A DNA stretch of 64,000 nt from Clarkia xantiana subsp. parviflora (Eukaryota; Streptophyta; Magnoliopsida; Myrtales; Onagraceae): assembly GCA_036873135.1 (NCBI GenBank), contig JAPTYO010000010.1:7602634-7666633 (forward strand). The letters are read 5' to 3'. Under the pieces are notes generated by a model that worked only from the letters and a program-made list of their open reading frames with translations, was not told the DNA's origin and searched no databases. Positions 22,131-34,485 of this stretch are shown piece after piece. A program made the translations under genes and the position numbers. The number at the start of each line of letters is the position of its first letter. Position 1 is the first letter of the stretch.

Positions 22131-23983
22131 TATGCGGAGAAGTGGAAACCGTTTCCTATCAAGAATACTCTAAGTATCAGAATCGGGCGCCTGCAAGCTC
22201 GTCAACCAAGCCCTGCAAAAACCATCAACCACACTCATCAAAATCCTTTGCAAGGACATTCAACCCAACGGACCGACTGTCCGCATGCAAACAGCTAGGG
22301 ACCCTCCCGCTCGGGAGTCAAAAATCCTTACGCTCATCAAAGGCCTAGGCCACCTACTAATCAAATTTTCATACATTTGTGCAATGTGTCACAGGTATTC
22401 AAGCGCTCTACAAAGCGACAAGTTCAAGAGCTAAAGAAATCAAAGGCATACAAAGTTGGTTATAATTACCAAAATGCCATCCGACCACCTTTAGATCAAA
22501 TTTCATCCTTAGAATGGCTCAAGGCTCCGGGGGAACATACAACCAGTTAAAATGCACTCAAGCAAGCCCGTTACACGCCACAAAGGGACTTACCCCTCCC
22601 CGAACAACCCGAAGAACACTCGGGCCAACTAAGCCACTAACGAAGGCAAACTACCAAGCAATCACCTAAGCTCCGGGGGCATGACAATCCACTCACAAAC
22701 AATCAAGGGGGCTTTATCACAATAGGAAACATCATTTCAAGTTACCCATGTCAAGATACAAGGGGTCAAGCTTTTCGCTCGAAAAACTCCGATTTCAAAC
22801 CTCCGCGATTCCCCCTCGGTTGGTCGGAACCTAGGAACCTCTTCACAAAGGGAGTTCGCTATCCTTAACTCTATCTATCTACACTTAGAGCTTAGCCAAA
22901 AGCAAAATTTGAAAATCAAGCAAAAACTTCACTCATGCATTTTATCAAACACCTACAAGGCACCTTATTGAAATTCAAATGTGCAGCCCTATAGGTCTAA
23001 TCGACCTCAAGAAAAGTGAGTGGAGGACGTTACCAATCGATGCTCGACAAAAAGGACTCGAAATCGGATCGAATCGGACTTAAAATCGACCCACGGGTGT
23101 TGCAGCCGACCGCCGCCGCTCCTGCCGGACCCGCCGCTGTCGCCGCCGCCTCGCCGCCGCTGCTCCGCCCTGGCGTCGCCGGTGATGCCCTTGGTGGTGG
23201 CCGGCCGAAATGGTGTCTCCCTTGCACCCAAAAGTGAATTCCCAAAATCCCTACCTTAGCTCCTCCAAAACTCTCACCACAACCAATTCAAAAGTTGATA
23301 GTTTTATAAACTATCATGGAGGAGAAGGGACTACACAACATGGTAAGTACCATACATCAAGGAGGTACATTCCTATCCACCATTCATTTTTTAAATTGTT
23401 GATGGCTTGGGTTTTTAACTATCAAATGACTTGGATAAATTTAACTAAGTCATTTCAAGTGTCCTCAACTTTTTGAAAACGTTGGGTTTATGATTTTTTG
23501 TATTAGGGCCGTTGCATGTGATTTTCCAAAACCCGGCCCTATTTCATTCGCTCAAAACCGTCGTCTCGCCGTCAAGACGACCGTCTCGGACGACGAGCTC
23601 CCAAAAACTATCGCACTACATGAAAAACATTTTTTCAAGACTTGCATGATTTATTATCATTTTGATACATTTTAATCGTATCATAAACGTTCTGTATTTA
23701 TTAGCTCATCGTACGAGCTCGAAAGATTTCATGCGCGCTCGCACCTTAATTCTCCAAACGATCACACTTATCATATTACTCGTAGTCCGTTGTGCTACTG
23801 ACCCTGCATGCAGTTACCAAGCGTGACCATCTCAAAAACTAAGGCAAGGAATTCGTCGGAGCCGCACGCATCCACCCTTGGTAGGTCAAAACTCAAGCTG
23901 AGCAGACGGCCCGAATCACGCATATACCCTATCTTATAATAGAGTTAAACAAAGGTCAAGCCATTGTTTAACTCGGGGGCAAG
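22131..23983. other. Long non-coding part of element A before the 3' LTR
   Basis: About 1.85 kb with no supported protein. It should contain the promoter and leader of the antisense gene on the minus strand. A sharply GC-rich stretch of CCG and GCC triplets (about 23090-23220) stands out and may be captured host DNA. AT-rich sequence follows to 23700. Confidence 0.55.
23971..23983 (+). other. Polypurine tract of element A
   Basis: The run CGGGGGCAAG ends immediately before the 3' LTR start TGATGG. Element B has GGGGGCAAA at the same place, so the two share this plus-strand priming signal. Confidence 0.75.
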
Positions 23984-24690
23984 TGATGGACATACGCGTG
24001 ATCCGGGCTCGGTTTTAATTATTCGGACCTCATACACGTACGGGACTCACCGCAAAAGCCCAATTTCAAGCTAACCGGGGAATTCCGGGTAAGTTCCACA
24101 CCCGGGGGGTGTCGCGCACACCCCCCATTTTACCTCGGACGCATACGGAGACCCGATTTTTACACTAACTCCTATATGTCCGAGACCTTTGTTTCAGCCG
24201 CGCGCGCGTCCCGTTCATGACAGCCGCCTGAGACGCGCGTCAGAACCCTTTTCCCAAAGCTTACCCCTGCATCCCGGTTCACATTTCCACATTGAACCGG
24301 GTCAAAACCGGTTTACGGTCCAGGGTTGCCTATAAATAGCTACCTTGGGGGTAAACATTTTGAATTCATTCCAAAATCACTTTGGGCAAGCTTGGGAAAA
24401 GCTCTGACTTCTCTCTAAAAACCCTCTCTTTCTCTCTTTAGAAAACTACTAATGTTGATCGTCGGAGTGAGCACGCCAAGCACCCCCCCCCTCTCCACGG
24501 GGACTGCTTGGTAACGCTCCTGTGCAGGTGCCGACGGACGATCTATTACGAGAGCCGGAAGGACTTGCCCTCATCCAGAAGACGAAGTTAAGGCCCGCAC
24601 ACAACTCTAGAAGGCGGACTTAGCTCGCATCCAACCCGAAGATCTCGACAAGTTATCCGGCGGACAGCCCGCAATAACTTGGTCGAAACA
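23984..24690 (+). repeat. 3' LTR of element A (707 bp)
   Basis: Nearly identical to the 5' LTR but without the palindrome array: the sequence goes from AAGCTAACCGGGG straight to AATTCCGGGTAAG. It ends GAAACA at 24690 and is followed by the target duplication TAAAA. Its end lies 825 bp before the start codon of the RSL4-like gene, in the same orientation. Confidence 0.95.
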
Positions 24691-24695
24691 TAAAA

Positions 24696-25515
24696 TACTA
24701 TTTAATAACATAGAAACTAATATGACACTCTCGTTAATTTTGGTGCAATGAAATAAAAGGCTACTAGAACAACAATTATATATTTGCAATTAAACTAGCT
24801 AGACTAATTATCTAAACTAAATATAAATAACTACTTAACTAATTCTAAACGCCTTCTCAATGATTGCTTGGACTTGTTAATGATTGGTTTAGTTTGCATG
24901 CTTAGCTACATAAGTCCAAAGAAGCAAGGGTTATGACTCATTTTGTAAACCCCTTTATTTTTTTATTCCATTATTGAATAACTACTTTGTGTCTTTGTCC
25001 AATCTTAGTTGTACCCCTTCTGGTACTGGCCCCTACAGTTGACTCCTCGAATTTTGTTTAATTTAGTTTCCTCCCTTCACCAATATCATAAACTAGTTAG
25101 GACCATAAACTTTATATATTATAATATATAAAATTAAATTTGGACCACCCGGTAAAATAAGTTGTGATGTTCAAAATAAATCACATCATAAATATTGTCA
25201 CAAAAGACACTGCAATAGAGAGAGTTTTATCTAATAGTTCCCGAATTGAAATTGTAAAAACAATCTTATATACACTAAACCCTAAACATATAAAAATGAA
25301 TTATCATTTAATGAAGTAAAATAAAAAATGAAAGTCAAACCCTGAAACCACTCTTTCCCAAAACTCTGGTTGGTCTAGTATAAATATGGCCCCATCAATT
25401 CTTTTTGTCTCAATCAAACTGCAAAGCTTCATAAGAAGAAACAAAAACCCTTCTTCTTCTTCATCTTTCCCAAAACCCTAACTATTCACAGGTTTGTTGA
25501 AGAGATCCAACAACA
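24696..25515 (+). promoter_or_regulatory. Upstream region of the RSL4-like gene
   Basis: This 820-bp AT-rich stretch between element A and the bHLH start codon holds the proximal promoter. TATAAATA lies at 25379-25386, implying a transcription start near 25410 and a leader of about 100 nt. The whole remaining upstream region is cut off by the retrotransposon. Confidence 0.7.
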
Positions 25516-27317
25516 ATGGAGCCAATGGGAGCCTTTTCTTCTGCAGAGTGGGACCCGATCGCCATGCTCTTCTCCAATGAGGATCTCGATTTTGCACAGA
25601 GACTTCTCGGCCACCACCCTTCTGCAAATCACTACCAAATCCCGGAAATGTGCGACGATCACGCCATGTTCGGTTCTTCATTATTAGCAACTCCAAACCC
25701 TAATTTTCTCAACTGTTCATCATTTCAAGAAAGCTCTTACTATAGTAATGGCAGCGACAACATGGCTAGTGGCTTCTACGTACCCATTACATCATCTAAT
25801 GCCGATCAATACAACTGCTATTACGATCCGATCCAAGCTGTGACGAACGAAGTTTTGGTGCCGCAGATGGAAGAAGATCAAGAAACTGATTCTTTCTTGA
25901 CTGATTATAATAGTGGCATTGTAATTGCTGATAATGGTCTAGATCAGATCCAACCACCTGTAGAAGATCAAGCAGTTGATGTTCCTGCAGCAACCGGAAA
26001 ATCGCGGTCCAAGAGGAAGGCTAAGTCTGAAGCTGCTGTTTCTGATTTGAGCACATTGGAAGAAGAAGATGGCAGTAATGGCAAGTCCAAGAATCCAAAG
26101 AAAAAGCCTCGTGTCTCAAGAGATGTAAGTATAAAATACACTACAAAATCCTGCATCAAAATGCAATTTTTAGAGTACATGGTTGATTTTTAGTTGAAAA
26201 AAAAAAACCAGTTTTTCTACCACTAAATTACTTTTTACTCTTTTTTCTCCCAAAATATTAGCTTTTTACATGAAAAAAATATCTTTTCCCCACCTTCTAT
26301 GTTTTACATTTGATGGGTACTTTTTTTTAAAATATAAACTCTTTCTTCTCTTCTGAAATAAATTCTAAAAAAAACTCTTATTTTCCCCAAAAATTAGCTT
26401 TTTACTTGAAAAAAATATCTTTTTTCCCACCTTCTAAGTTTTACATTTGATGGGTATTTTAAAAAATATAAAAAATGGACTCTTTCTCCCTTTTGAAATA
26501 TATATTTTTCTTTTTAAAAATGTTATGATAAAAACTTGCATATCCTCATCAAGAAAACTTGAATGCACTTGCAGAAGAGCAAGAAAACCACGCAGCCGAG
26601 GAAAAAGAAAAACCCTAAATCCGATCTCAACGAAGCAGAAAATACGAGTTACGCTAAAGAAACACAGATTTCCACCATCTGCAGCTCAGAGGATGACACT
26701 GTTTCTCAAGAACTCAATGGAGAATCAGCTTCGGCTCTTAACTCCGATGGAAAGCCTAGGGCCAATAGAGGAGCTGCAACCGATCCTCAGAGCCTCTATG
26801 CTAGGGTATGAAGTTTTCCCAGATCTCGATCTCATTTTTATGAAATGTTCATCTTGGAAAATAGCAGCTTATTAAAATTATTCTCTTGATTTTGCAGAAA
26901 CGAAGAGAGAGGATCAATGAAAGATTGAAAACCTTGCAGAACCTTGTACCAAATGGAACTAAGGTATGCAAATCACGTAAATAAAGCAGCAAGATTGAAT
27001 TTTTTCGACTGATGAACGATAAATTAAAGTCGGGTTTTTGTATTGGAATTTGCAGGTTGATATCAGTACCATGCTTGAAGAAGCAGTTCATTATGTAAAG
27101 TTTCTGCAACTTCAGATCAAGGTAAATACATATATTTATATATAATGTCATTCAATTTTTTTAGTTTTATTTGAAATGGGAATTCTGATTTTAATCTTTT
27201 GTATGTTTGATGATGATTTTACAGTTGTTGAGCTCTGATGATATGTGGATGTATGCTCCAATTGCTTACAATGGAATGGACATTGGACTGAACCAGATGC
27301 TTCATCAACGACTGTGA
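25516..27317 (+). CDS. RSL4: Class II RSL bHLH transcription factor (root-hair regulator, RSL4-like)
   Basis: Five exons, 25516-26124, 26575-26805, 26898-26963, 27056-27121 and 27225-27317, join in frame to 354 residues. The bHLH domain (about residues 272-335) reads [20 protein letters not shown] then [20 protein letters not shown], followed by the RSL-specific tail [19 protein letters not shown]. These are near-identical to Arabidopsis RSL4, a nuclear activator that sets root-hair growth below RHD6/RSL1. The N-terminal 200 residues are variable, with acidic and Lys-rich stretches. At 354 residues it is longer than AtRSL4 and closer to RSL2/RSL3. The RSL4 assignment rests on the bHLH sequence plus neighbours matching the At1g27740 region. 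Intron phases are all 0. Confidence 0.93.
26240..26520. repeat. Tandem duplication in intron 1 of the RSL4-like gene
   Basis: The phrase TTAGCTTTTTACNTGAAAAAAATATCTTTT and the following TTTTACATTTGATGGGTA occur twice, 136 bases apart (first copy about 26240-26375, second about 26376-26520), with small differences. The duplication fills most of the 450-bp intron and does not touch the splice sites. Confidence 0.75.
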
Positions 27318-27477
27318 TGAAAAGGAACAAGACAACCTCGGAATGATTATTGCTTCCCTGAAGAAAGAGAGACAATAATAATGAATATAACTACATTTTT
27401 CAGCACATGAAACAAAAATTAAGGAATTTAATTACTTATTAACCCACTAATTGGGTGCATTTATACACTACATATAT

Positions 27478-28238
27478 GAGAAATTATTAGTTGGACCCAG
27501 TCCGCCACATCAGCGTATGGACCAACCAATGAATGACCGACACGTAATAAATGTATAATAAATCAATAACTTTGAATAACATGTGATTACAACCTATTAA
27601 TTTTTCATTAATTAATCATACTTCATTTTTTTTTCTTAAAACAATAATTTCTTTTAATAAATAAAAATATTTTTTCTAATATACAAATATATAACGTGTC
27701 TAATTTCTTATTTTATTTTTCTAAAACACTATTGGACATGGTGAACCCTAGAGGATAAATGTCAATTTGCCCTCTAGGGTTCACCATGTCCAATAGGGTT
27801 TTAGAAAAAAAATACCACAAACTGACACTTGTATTATATTTATATATGAAAAAATATTTTTTGATATACAAATATAATACGAGTGTCATTAGTTTGTGGT
27901 TTTTTTTTCTAAAACCTAATTGGACATGGTGAACCCTAGAGGGCAAATTGACAGTTACCCTCTAGGGTTCACCATGTCCAATAGTGTTTTAGAAAAATAA
28001 AATAAGAAATTAGACACACGTTATATATTTGTATATTAGAAAAAATATTTTTATTTATTAAAAGAAATTATTGTTTTAAGAAAAAAAAAATGAAGTATGA
28101 TTAATTAATGAAAAATTAATAGGTTGTAATCACATGCTATTCAAAGTTATTGATTTATTATACATTTATTACGTGTCGGTCATTCATTGGTTGGTCCATA
28201 CGCTGATGTGGCGGACTGGGTCCAACTAATAATTTCTC
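27478..28238. mobile_element. 761-bp near-perfect palindromic transposon with 10-bp TSD
   Basis: The element begins GAGAAATTATTAGTTGGACCC and ends with its reverse complement. The two arms match over almost the whole length, meeting near 27860. It is flanked by the direct repeat CTACATATAT (27468-27477 and 28239-28248). Each arm also contains a smaller inverted pair around ACCCTAGAGG / CCTCTAGGGT. It encodes no protein. A 10-bp duplication with extended inverted termini fits a non-autonomous Mutator-like (foldback) element. It lies 161 bp after the stop codon of the RSL4-like gene. Confidence 0.88.
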
Positions 28239-28248
28239 CTACATATAT

Positions 28249-29244
28249 ACATACATATAAATATATTTGGTATTCCAATTCTAATAGAAAAATCATCATG
28301 TAATATATTTATCATTTGTATTAAGTGACTGACCGACCATTCAGTCCAGAAGTGAAAATTTAAATCCGCTTCTCCCACATATATATGTCAACTGCATTTT
28401 CATCTCTTTATGTATACCATGATTTAATCAAAATAAATTGAATATATTTAGTAGTTGATGAATGAATATGGCCGATCTATGTTAAAAATAAATAAATACA
28501 AAAGTTAGGGTGGTACACAAATATTTTTTTGTTATGCATAGGATAAGATTATTTAAACACACATCTAATAAGAATATTAAAAAATATATATATATATAGA
28601 AATGTGTTATGAGGATCAGCCCAAGTTATATATATACGGTATAATAAAATAATAATAAGCACTTAATATAAAATTTGTATCTATCTAATAAGTAGTAAGT
28701 AAGATACTTATATATAATTTATATTATATAATAAATATATCTATCTAATAAGTAGTAAGTAAGATACTTATATATAATTTATATTATATAATAAATATAT
28801 TAAGTGTAAAAGTTTAAGAGCTACTCAGAATATAAAAAAATGCTACTTTGTAGAGTAGAACGAAACATTAAAGTTTTAACTATTTTTACTACATGGGGAA
28901 TTTAAACTATTTTTAATTTTTTTTCATAAATAGTGATATTTTTTTGTTATTAATATTTTTTTTTCCTTTCATTTTTTTCGTTCACAATCATTTTTTCGAT
29001 TGTTCGGCCAAAAAAATTAATTTTTCGATTGGGCGAAAAAACCAAATATTTAGTTGGGCCTACAAGTGGACCCAACTATGGTACTGAGGCCTATGACGAA
29101 CGAGGTTGCTCTCCACTAGTACTTAGTAGGGGTAAAATCGTACATTCATCTTATGTCCAAGCGCTAAACCACCATAATCATTTTCAATCAACGACACCAC
29201 GACGACCCTCACCGCGCCGGCCGCCCTCTCTCGTCTCAGTCGCC
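28249..29244. other. Intergenic region with a perfect 60-bp tandem duplication
   Basis: Bases 28681-28740 and 28741-28800 are identical. The rest is AT-rich. The last 250 bases contain the promoter and leader of the SPOC-domain gene; the frame is open upstream of its ATG from 29029. Confidence 0.75.
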
Positions 29245-32200
29245 ATGGCTTCTTCCGAGCAGCAGCCTTTAAAGAAACGGAGGCTCTACGAGCCGCCGCC
29301 GGAGCCTCCGTTCGCGTCAAAGCCCCAATCTCCAGTACACCAGGACACTGAAACACCTGCGCCACCACCAGAGCTTCCCCCTGATGCTGCCCCAGCACCA
29401 CCGGAACCGCAATCGCCTTCAGAGGAAGAAGTGATTGTGAAGCAGAGGAACAGAGAGGAGATACGGAGCGTGTATGAGTCTTATAAGAAGATTAGGTTCT
29501 GCGTTTCACAGAAGGAGGCGCGTCTCGTTCCTGAGCTCGAACAAGCTTATCTCTACCTTATTACTGCTTCAAGAGGTTAGCTCTCGAATACTCGCTCTTT
29601 TGGTGCCTTAATAATTACATGATATTTGTTGACAGTTTAAAGTGCTTCGTTGTCTTTGATTGGTATGAATCAACAATTGTGTTCTTATTTTGATCTATGC
29701 GAAAATTCAGTGTATTGTTAAATTGATCGTCCACTATAAGGTACAACAGTGAACTCCTTCAAGTGGAGTTTTGACGCTGTATCAGGCAAATTTCAGTATT
29801 GCTAAAGTTTGGGAGCCCCTGCTAGTACTGCTGCTTGCTCATGGCGTTGCAATTATGTGTAGTGGACATCAGTGATCTATTATTACTGCTGATTTCCTTT
29901 TGTACATATTTTAGAAGCACTTTCCTCCAATCGCTATATCAATGACTAGTTAGGTCTTCTCTCTTTTTTGTTAATAGCTTAAAGCTTACACAACTCAAGG
30001 GACATTGTTGACCCATATTTTGTTGCGTTGCAGGTTGTACAAGTGTACAACGTATTGTGGCTGATCTCATTCCACGATATGTATCGTACTGTCCTACTGC
30101 TCTTGAAGCTGCAGCACAAGTGATGGTCGATATGCATAATTGGAATCTGGCTATTATAAAAAGGGGAGAGGATATTGATGGTGTTGGATTTCAGACTGCA
30201 AAAGCCTGTATTCTAGGTCTAGTTGATATTTGTTGTTCTGCTTCTCTAGAGGCACCAACATCATCTTTTATTCAAGGCAAATGCTCCCCAATATTTCTCA
30301 ATGTGCTCACCTTCTTCGTATCCTCATTTGGGGGGAGTGATATATTTCAGATAGTTGATAGAAATAGCATTAAGTTACCAGACTCGGATCAAATATTTTC
30401 AGATCTTAAGCTAAAGTTTTCAGAGGAAAATGAACCTTCCCTGATTAAACTTTCCAAGTTTCGGGCCATAAGTATCCTCAGAATTCTGTTTGCATGTCCA
30501 AAGCAAGTGCTCGCAGCCTGCTTTGAACTGCTCAAGTCTACTATGGCAGAGGGTATCCAAAATGATGGGCATTATTTTTTAAATCTGGTGATAAGCAGGC
30601 GTTATGCTGATGATATGGTTTGTCTTATGAATATCAAAAGTGATGAAGCTGAATCCTGCATAGATTCTGTCACAAAAAGCACAGAGAGGAATGAGGTTGT
30701 GCACGAGCAGGAACTGTCGGTTCTTAATCAAGTTTCGGATAATAGATCGTTGGACTCAACAGGATGCTTGTTAGAACTGGTAGTTCTTGCATTAATTTTG
30801 AGTAGTTCGTGCTTGATAAATTTCATATATCTCCTGGCGTTTATGTTTAAGTTATTTTCAGTTGCTCAAATTCCTGATAACGGCTTCTAATGATGGTACC
30901 TCTTTGTGTAGGTTATTAGCAAAGAAAAGTCCTTGAAAAACTGGATCATCAGGATGTACAATCAATTAAAGACGATATCTTCTAAATCTTTGTCAGAAAT
31001 GCTGCCAGCTTTGAAAGAATGCTTAGAATCTATAGGAGTGGTCATTGTGGAGGATAGTCAACTTGAAAGTGATGAGAGAGAGGCTGGGCCGTTCTCATTA
31101 GAAAGGGAACATTCTTGGTTACGCGGGATTTCTAATCAACCAGTCATACCTGCTGAATCAGCTCGAGAAGTATCACAAATTAATTATCGTGCTCCTCAGT
31201 TTCCTGGTCAGTATCCTTCTCATGGCTCAGTGGTTCAACCTGAGATGGACCGTCAATCTAAAATTGTTCTAGATCATGATAGTGGAAGCTCAAGGTCAAT
31301 GGACTTTGAGCATGCAGAACATGGGGATTTCTCAAGTAATAGGTCTTCCACGCCCCGAGATGGATTGAACCACCAATCATTTTCACCTGCTGCTAGAACG
31401 GCATTAGGCTTCAGGAGCAATTCCTTTGATGGAAGAAGTCAAAATGCTCGAAGTGACACATCTCACATGCAAATATCAGATGTCTCAATGGCACCATCAC
31501 GATCCTCTAGCACAAATGTACCCAGTGATATGTCATCTCCTGGACATAATTATGCACGTAACTCTTCTAGTCAAATATTATGGTTCTGTGATGGTGATCC
31601 TGCAGCTGTGGATATTTTCTCAGCCTCCAAGCAGCTGTGGTTGGGTTCCTTGACCCCAGATATATCTGAAGGTCATGTTAGGTTCCAGCTCGATAGGTTT
31701 GGTCCCATAGATCATTTCTTTTTTCATCCAAGAAAAGGATTTGCCTTGGTAGAATTTAGAAACATTATGGACTCTATAAGGGCTCGAGATTATGTCAGGA
31801 GGAACTTCCCATGGCGCATCAAGTTTTTGGACGTTGGAGTAGGGACTAAGGGCGCAGTAAACAGTGTTGCAGTTGGTTATAGTTCTTTTGTCTATATTGG
31901 GAATATTACAAGCCAGTGGATGAGGGATGAGTTTCTAAATGAATCCAGGAAAGTGGTTTACAAAGGCCCTAGAACGGTGAATGACTTAACCAATGAAGGA
32001 GCTTTGCTCTTGGAATTTGAGACTTCCGAAGAAGCTGTTTCTGTAATGTCACATCTAAGGCAATACCGGAAGTTGCCTCAAGGTCAAGTTAATTTCCCAG
32101 TTCCTCAAATGGATCCTTCGAGATCTGCTACAGGCCCAACACACAACATACCTGGCAACATGTCCAGCCATGGGGGTGTTTCACCACATTCACAATTGTT

Positions 32201-34485
32201 TGCACAGAGCCCTGCTGACAGTTCTAGGAGCAGAATATCTCAGTTATCTTCCTTGTTTTCTTCTCTGCGCTCAAAGTACAACATCAGTCAAAATTCAACC
32301 TATTTCGATGTTGCTAACTCAAGAGAGGAAGCACCAACCTGCACCCTATGGATATATCTTCCAAACTCCAGTTCTCCATGTGTCATGGATGATGAGTTAA
32401 TGGATATCTGCAAGCATGCTATTAGTGATTCTGGGACTGTTGTTCAGATGACACGGACATCTGTGCAGAAGGGTTCTGGCTGGTTGGTTGATTTCAGCAG
32501 CGTGGATGCTGCTATAACTGTTCTCAAGAATCTTCGTGGTTGTCCTGGAACATTCTTTCAGATAGAATTCAGGTATGCACTATTCACTCTACTAGTTTTG
32601 TAAGAAAATTCAAATGTTCATTACTAGTAATACCGTACTTTCTAGCATTAAGATATCAACTCTCTCTTTCGTCTATTTGAGCTGTTGAATGCCTAGAGTT
32701 TCAGTTCTAACAGAGGGCAATTCCCCATAACTTTGACCAGTCACGCAGGACCGCCACATGGTGCACCTGTCTCACTGAATCCAGAAAGTACCTCGATGGG
32801 GTCTGGAGCACATCCTTCCCAAACAAACATGGTTATGGGAACTTCGCAAGCAGGTAACTTTTTCTCTCAATCCTATAGAATTATCTCGACAAAGCGGTTG
32901 GGCTGATTTGCTATCAATACAGGTGGTAGCATGGTTTCAGCTGCTAATGCAACACCAGGGAGCATCTCATCCATGCCCATGCCACCTCAGCAAGTTCAAG
33001 CTGCTGCTGGTCCATTTATGCGTCCTTATTTCCCCCCAGCCAATCCATGGGATCCACGTGGCATGAGTCACCACATGCCGATGAATCCAAACCCACCAAT
33101 CCAAACCAATTTTCCTACTAATGCTCCCCCACCTCAGTTTCTGCCTCCTATGAATCCGATGCAGGGAAATCCGATGAATCCTGAACAACAAAACTTTATG
33201 CCTCCTGCACCTTCACCTCGACCTCCACAACCTGATATGCAACCTCCATTAGATCCATCTCCTCCACCCCCACCCCATTTTCAACCATCCTCAGCAGTAC
33301 TGCCTCCCCCTCCTCCAAGCGCTTCTCCACCACCACCGCCGGCTCCTCCTATGCCTTCCTTAGAATCTTCCAATGTTGAAAGCTCTGAACAGAGTCCTCA
33401 GTACCAATGGCAGGGAATATTATGTAAAAGCGGTGTCCATTACTGCACAATCCGTGCATATAGAGTGGATTCAGACATATGTAAATACCCAAATGACATT
33501 TCAGAACCTGCTGAGTAAGAGCTCTGATTGATATGTCCTTTTGACTCCAAAACTGGCTGTAATTCTCTAAGCTTAGGTGCTGATTGATATTTTGTGCAGC
33601 TGGCCTATTAAACTGGATATGACAAAGCGCACTGATTTTAGGCACGTGAAGGCAACTTTTTCGAGTACGCCACAACACAGGGTAATTCCTCTTATTGTCA
33701 ATTATTTTTATATTTATTCAGAATGTAATGTTAATGAGTCAAATCCGTCTCTTATTGGGAGTCACCGCTTTGAAATTGCTGGAGATAAATCGGATAATTT
33801 AATATTCAAGAGGTGTCTAAAGACACTTTCCGAGCTCCCTTATATCTCTTTGGTTTAGATAAATTCACACATTAAAGGGTATATAAACAGTAGCTAGTAT
33901 TTCGTGGTGTAAATATCACATTGTTTACTATGATTCTTCCACTTATTGGGTTATGTGTTGCAATCAATAAAGAATCAAGATTTCAAGAAGCCAGACGAAC
34001 GCTATATCGTTCTTTGTGGAACGTTTGAAGTTGTCATAAAAAAAAAGAAAAAAGATTAAATTTATTGTAATTTTTAGTTTGAATATTTACATATGTTATT
34101 TAGCAAATATGAATTCTGAATTTGGGTGCAGAGGGAAGTATGCAGACTGATCCCTGCTTCCGTAGCGGACTGCAAAGGGGTAGGTTATCTCAATTGCCTG
34201 TTTTCTTCATCTGCCAATTTCCCTGCAACAGCAACATTGTCTAGTACAAGATCTCAGTAAAGTTGTTCGTTTGTGCAGTTTCAGGACTTCATATCGTACT
34301 TGAAGCAGCGTGAATGTGCAGGTGTGATCAAGATCCCAGCAATGTCTGCTATATGGACAAGGCTCCTTTTCATTCTCCCTTACTCGGATGAAATATGCTC
34401 TATGCTCTCTATCGACACCCCCGATTCGCCAGACTCCCTTGTTGCTTTGGTTTTGCCCAAAGAAACTAGCTCAGAGTGGGCTTGA
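29245..34485 (+). CDS. RRM and SPOC domain protein (At1g27750-like)
   Basis: Eight exons, 29245-29575, 30034-30779, 30912-32572, 32741-32853, 32923-33514, 33600-33681, 34132-34179 and 34279-34485, give a continuous 1259-residue frame. The N-terminus is Lys/Pro-rich, followed by a helical region (about 75-300) that I do not recognise. Three RRM-like folds follow at about 601 ([19 protein letters not shown]), 683 (FVYIGNIT) and 835. A Pro/Met-rich low-complexity stretch (about 955-1095) precedes the C-terminal SPOC domain (about 1108-1258, [20 protein letters not shown]). SPOC proteins bind phosphorylated partners including the Pol II tail and act in transcription or RNA 3'-end processing, as FPA does. 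Acceptor 32740 was chosen because the nearby alternative at 32748 breaks the coding frame. Confidence 0.92.

Larger units (their letters stand above)
14158..24690 (+). mobile_element. Element A: non-autonomous Tat-like Ty3/gypsy LTR retrotransposon
   Basis: A complete 10.5-kb insertion flanked by the 5-bp duplication TAAAA (14153-14157 and 24691-24695). The LTRs start TGATGGACAT and end GAAACA. Inside are a primer-binding site, a Gag-protease-Gag' frame, a 131-bp tandem array, an antisense five-exon gene, a long untranslated stretch and a polypurine tract. No reverse transcriptase, RNase H or integrase motif was found on either strand, so the element must depend on helper enzymes. Outside one array and a C run, the LTRs differ by about one substitution, so the insertion is young. 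It resembles gag-only terminal-repeat elements known in plants (TR-GAG), but with a duplicated Gag and an antisense gene. Confidence 0.9.

Noticed and set aside
32749..32853. Acceptor at 32748 for exon 4 of the SPOC gene
   Set aside because: It shifts the frame into unlikely sequence; the acceptor at 32740 keeps a Pro/Ser-rich frame continuing into the next exon.
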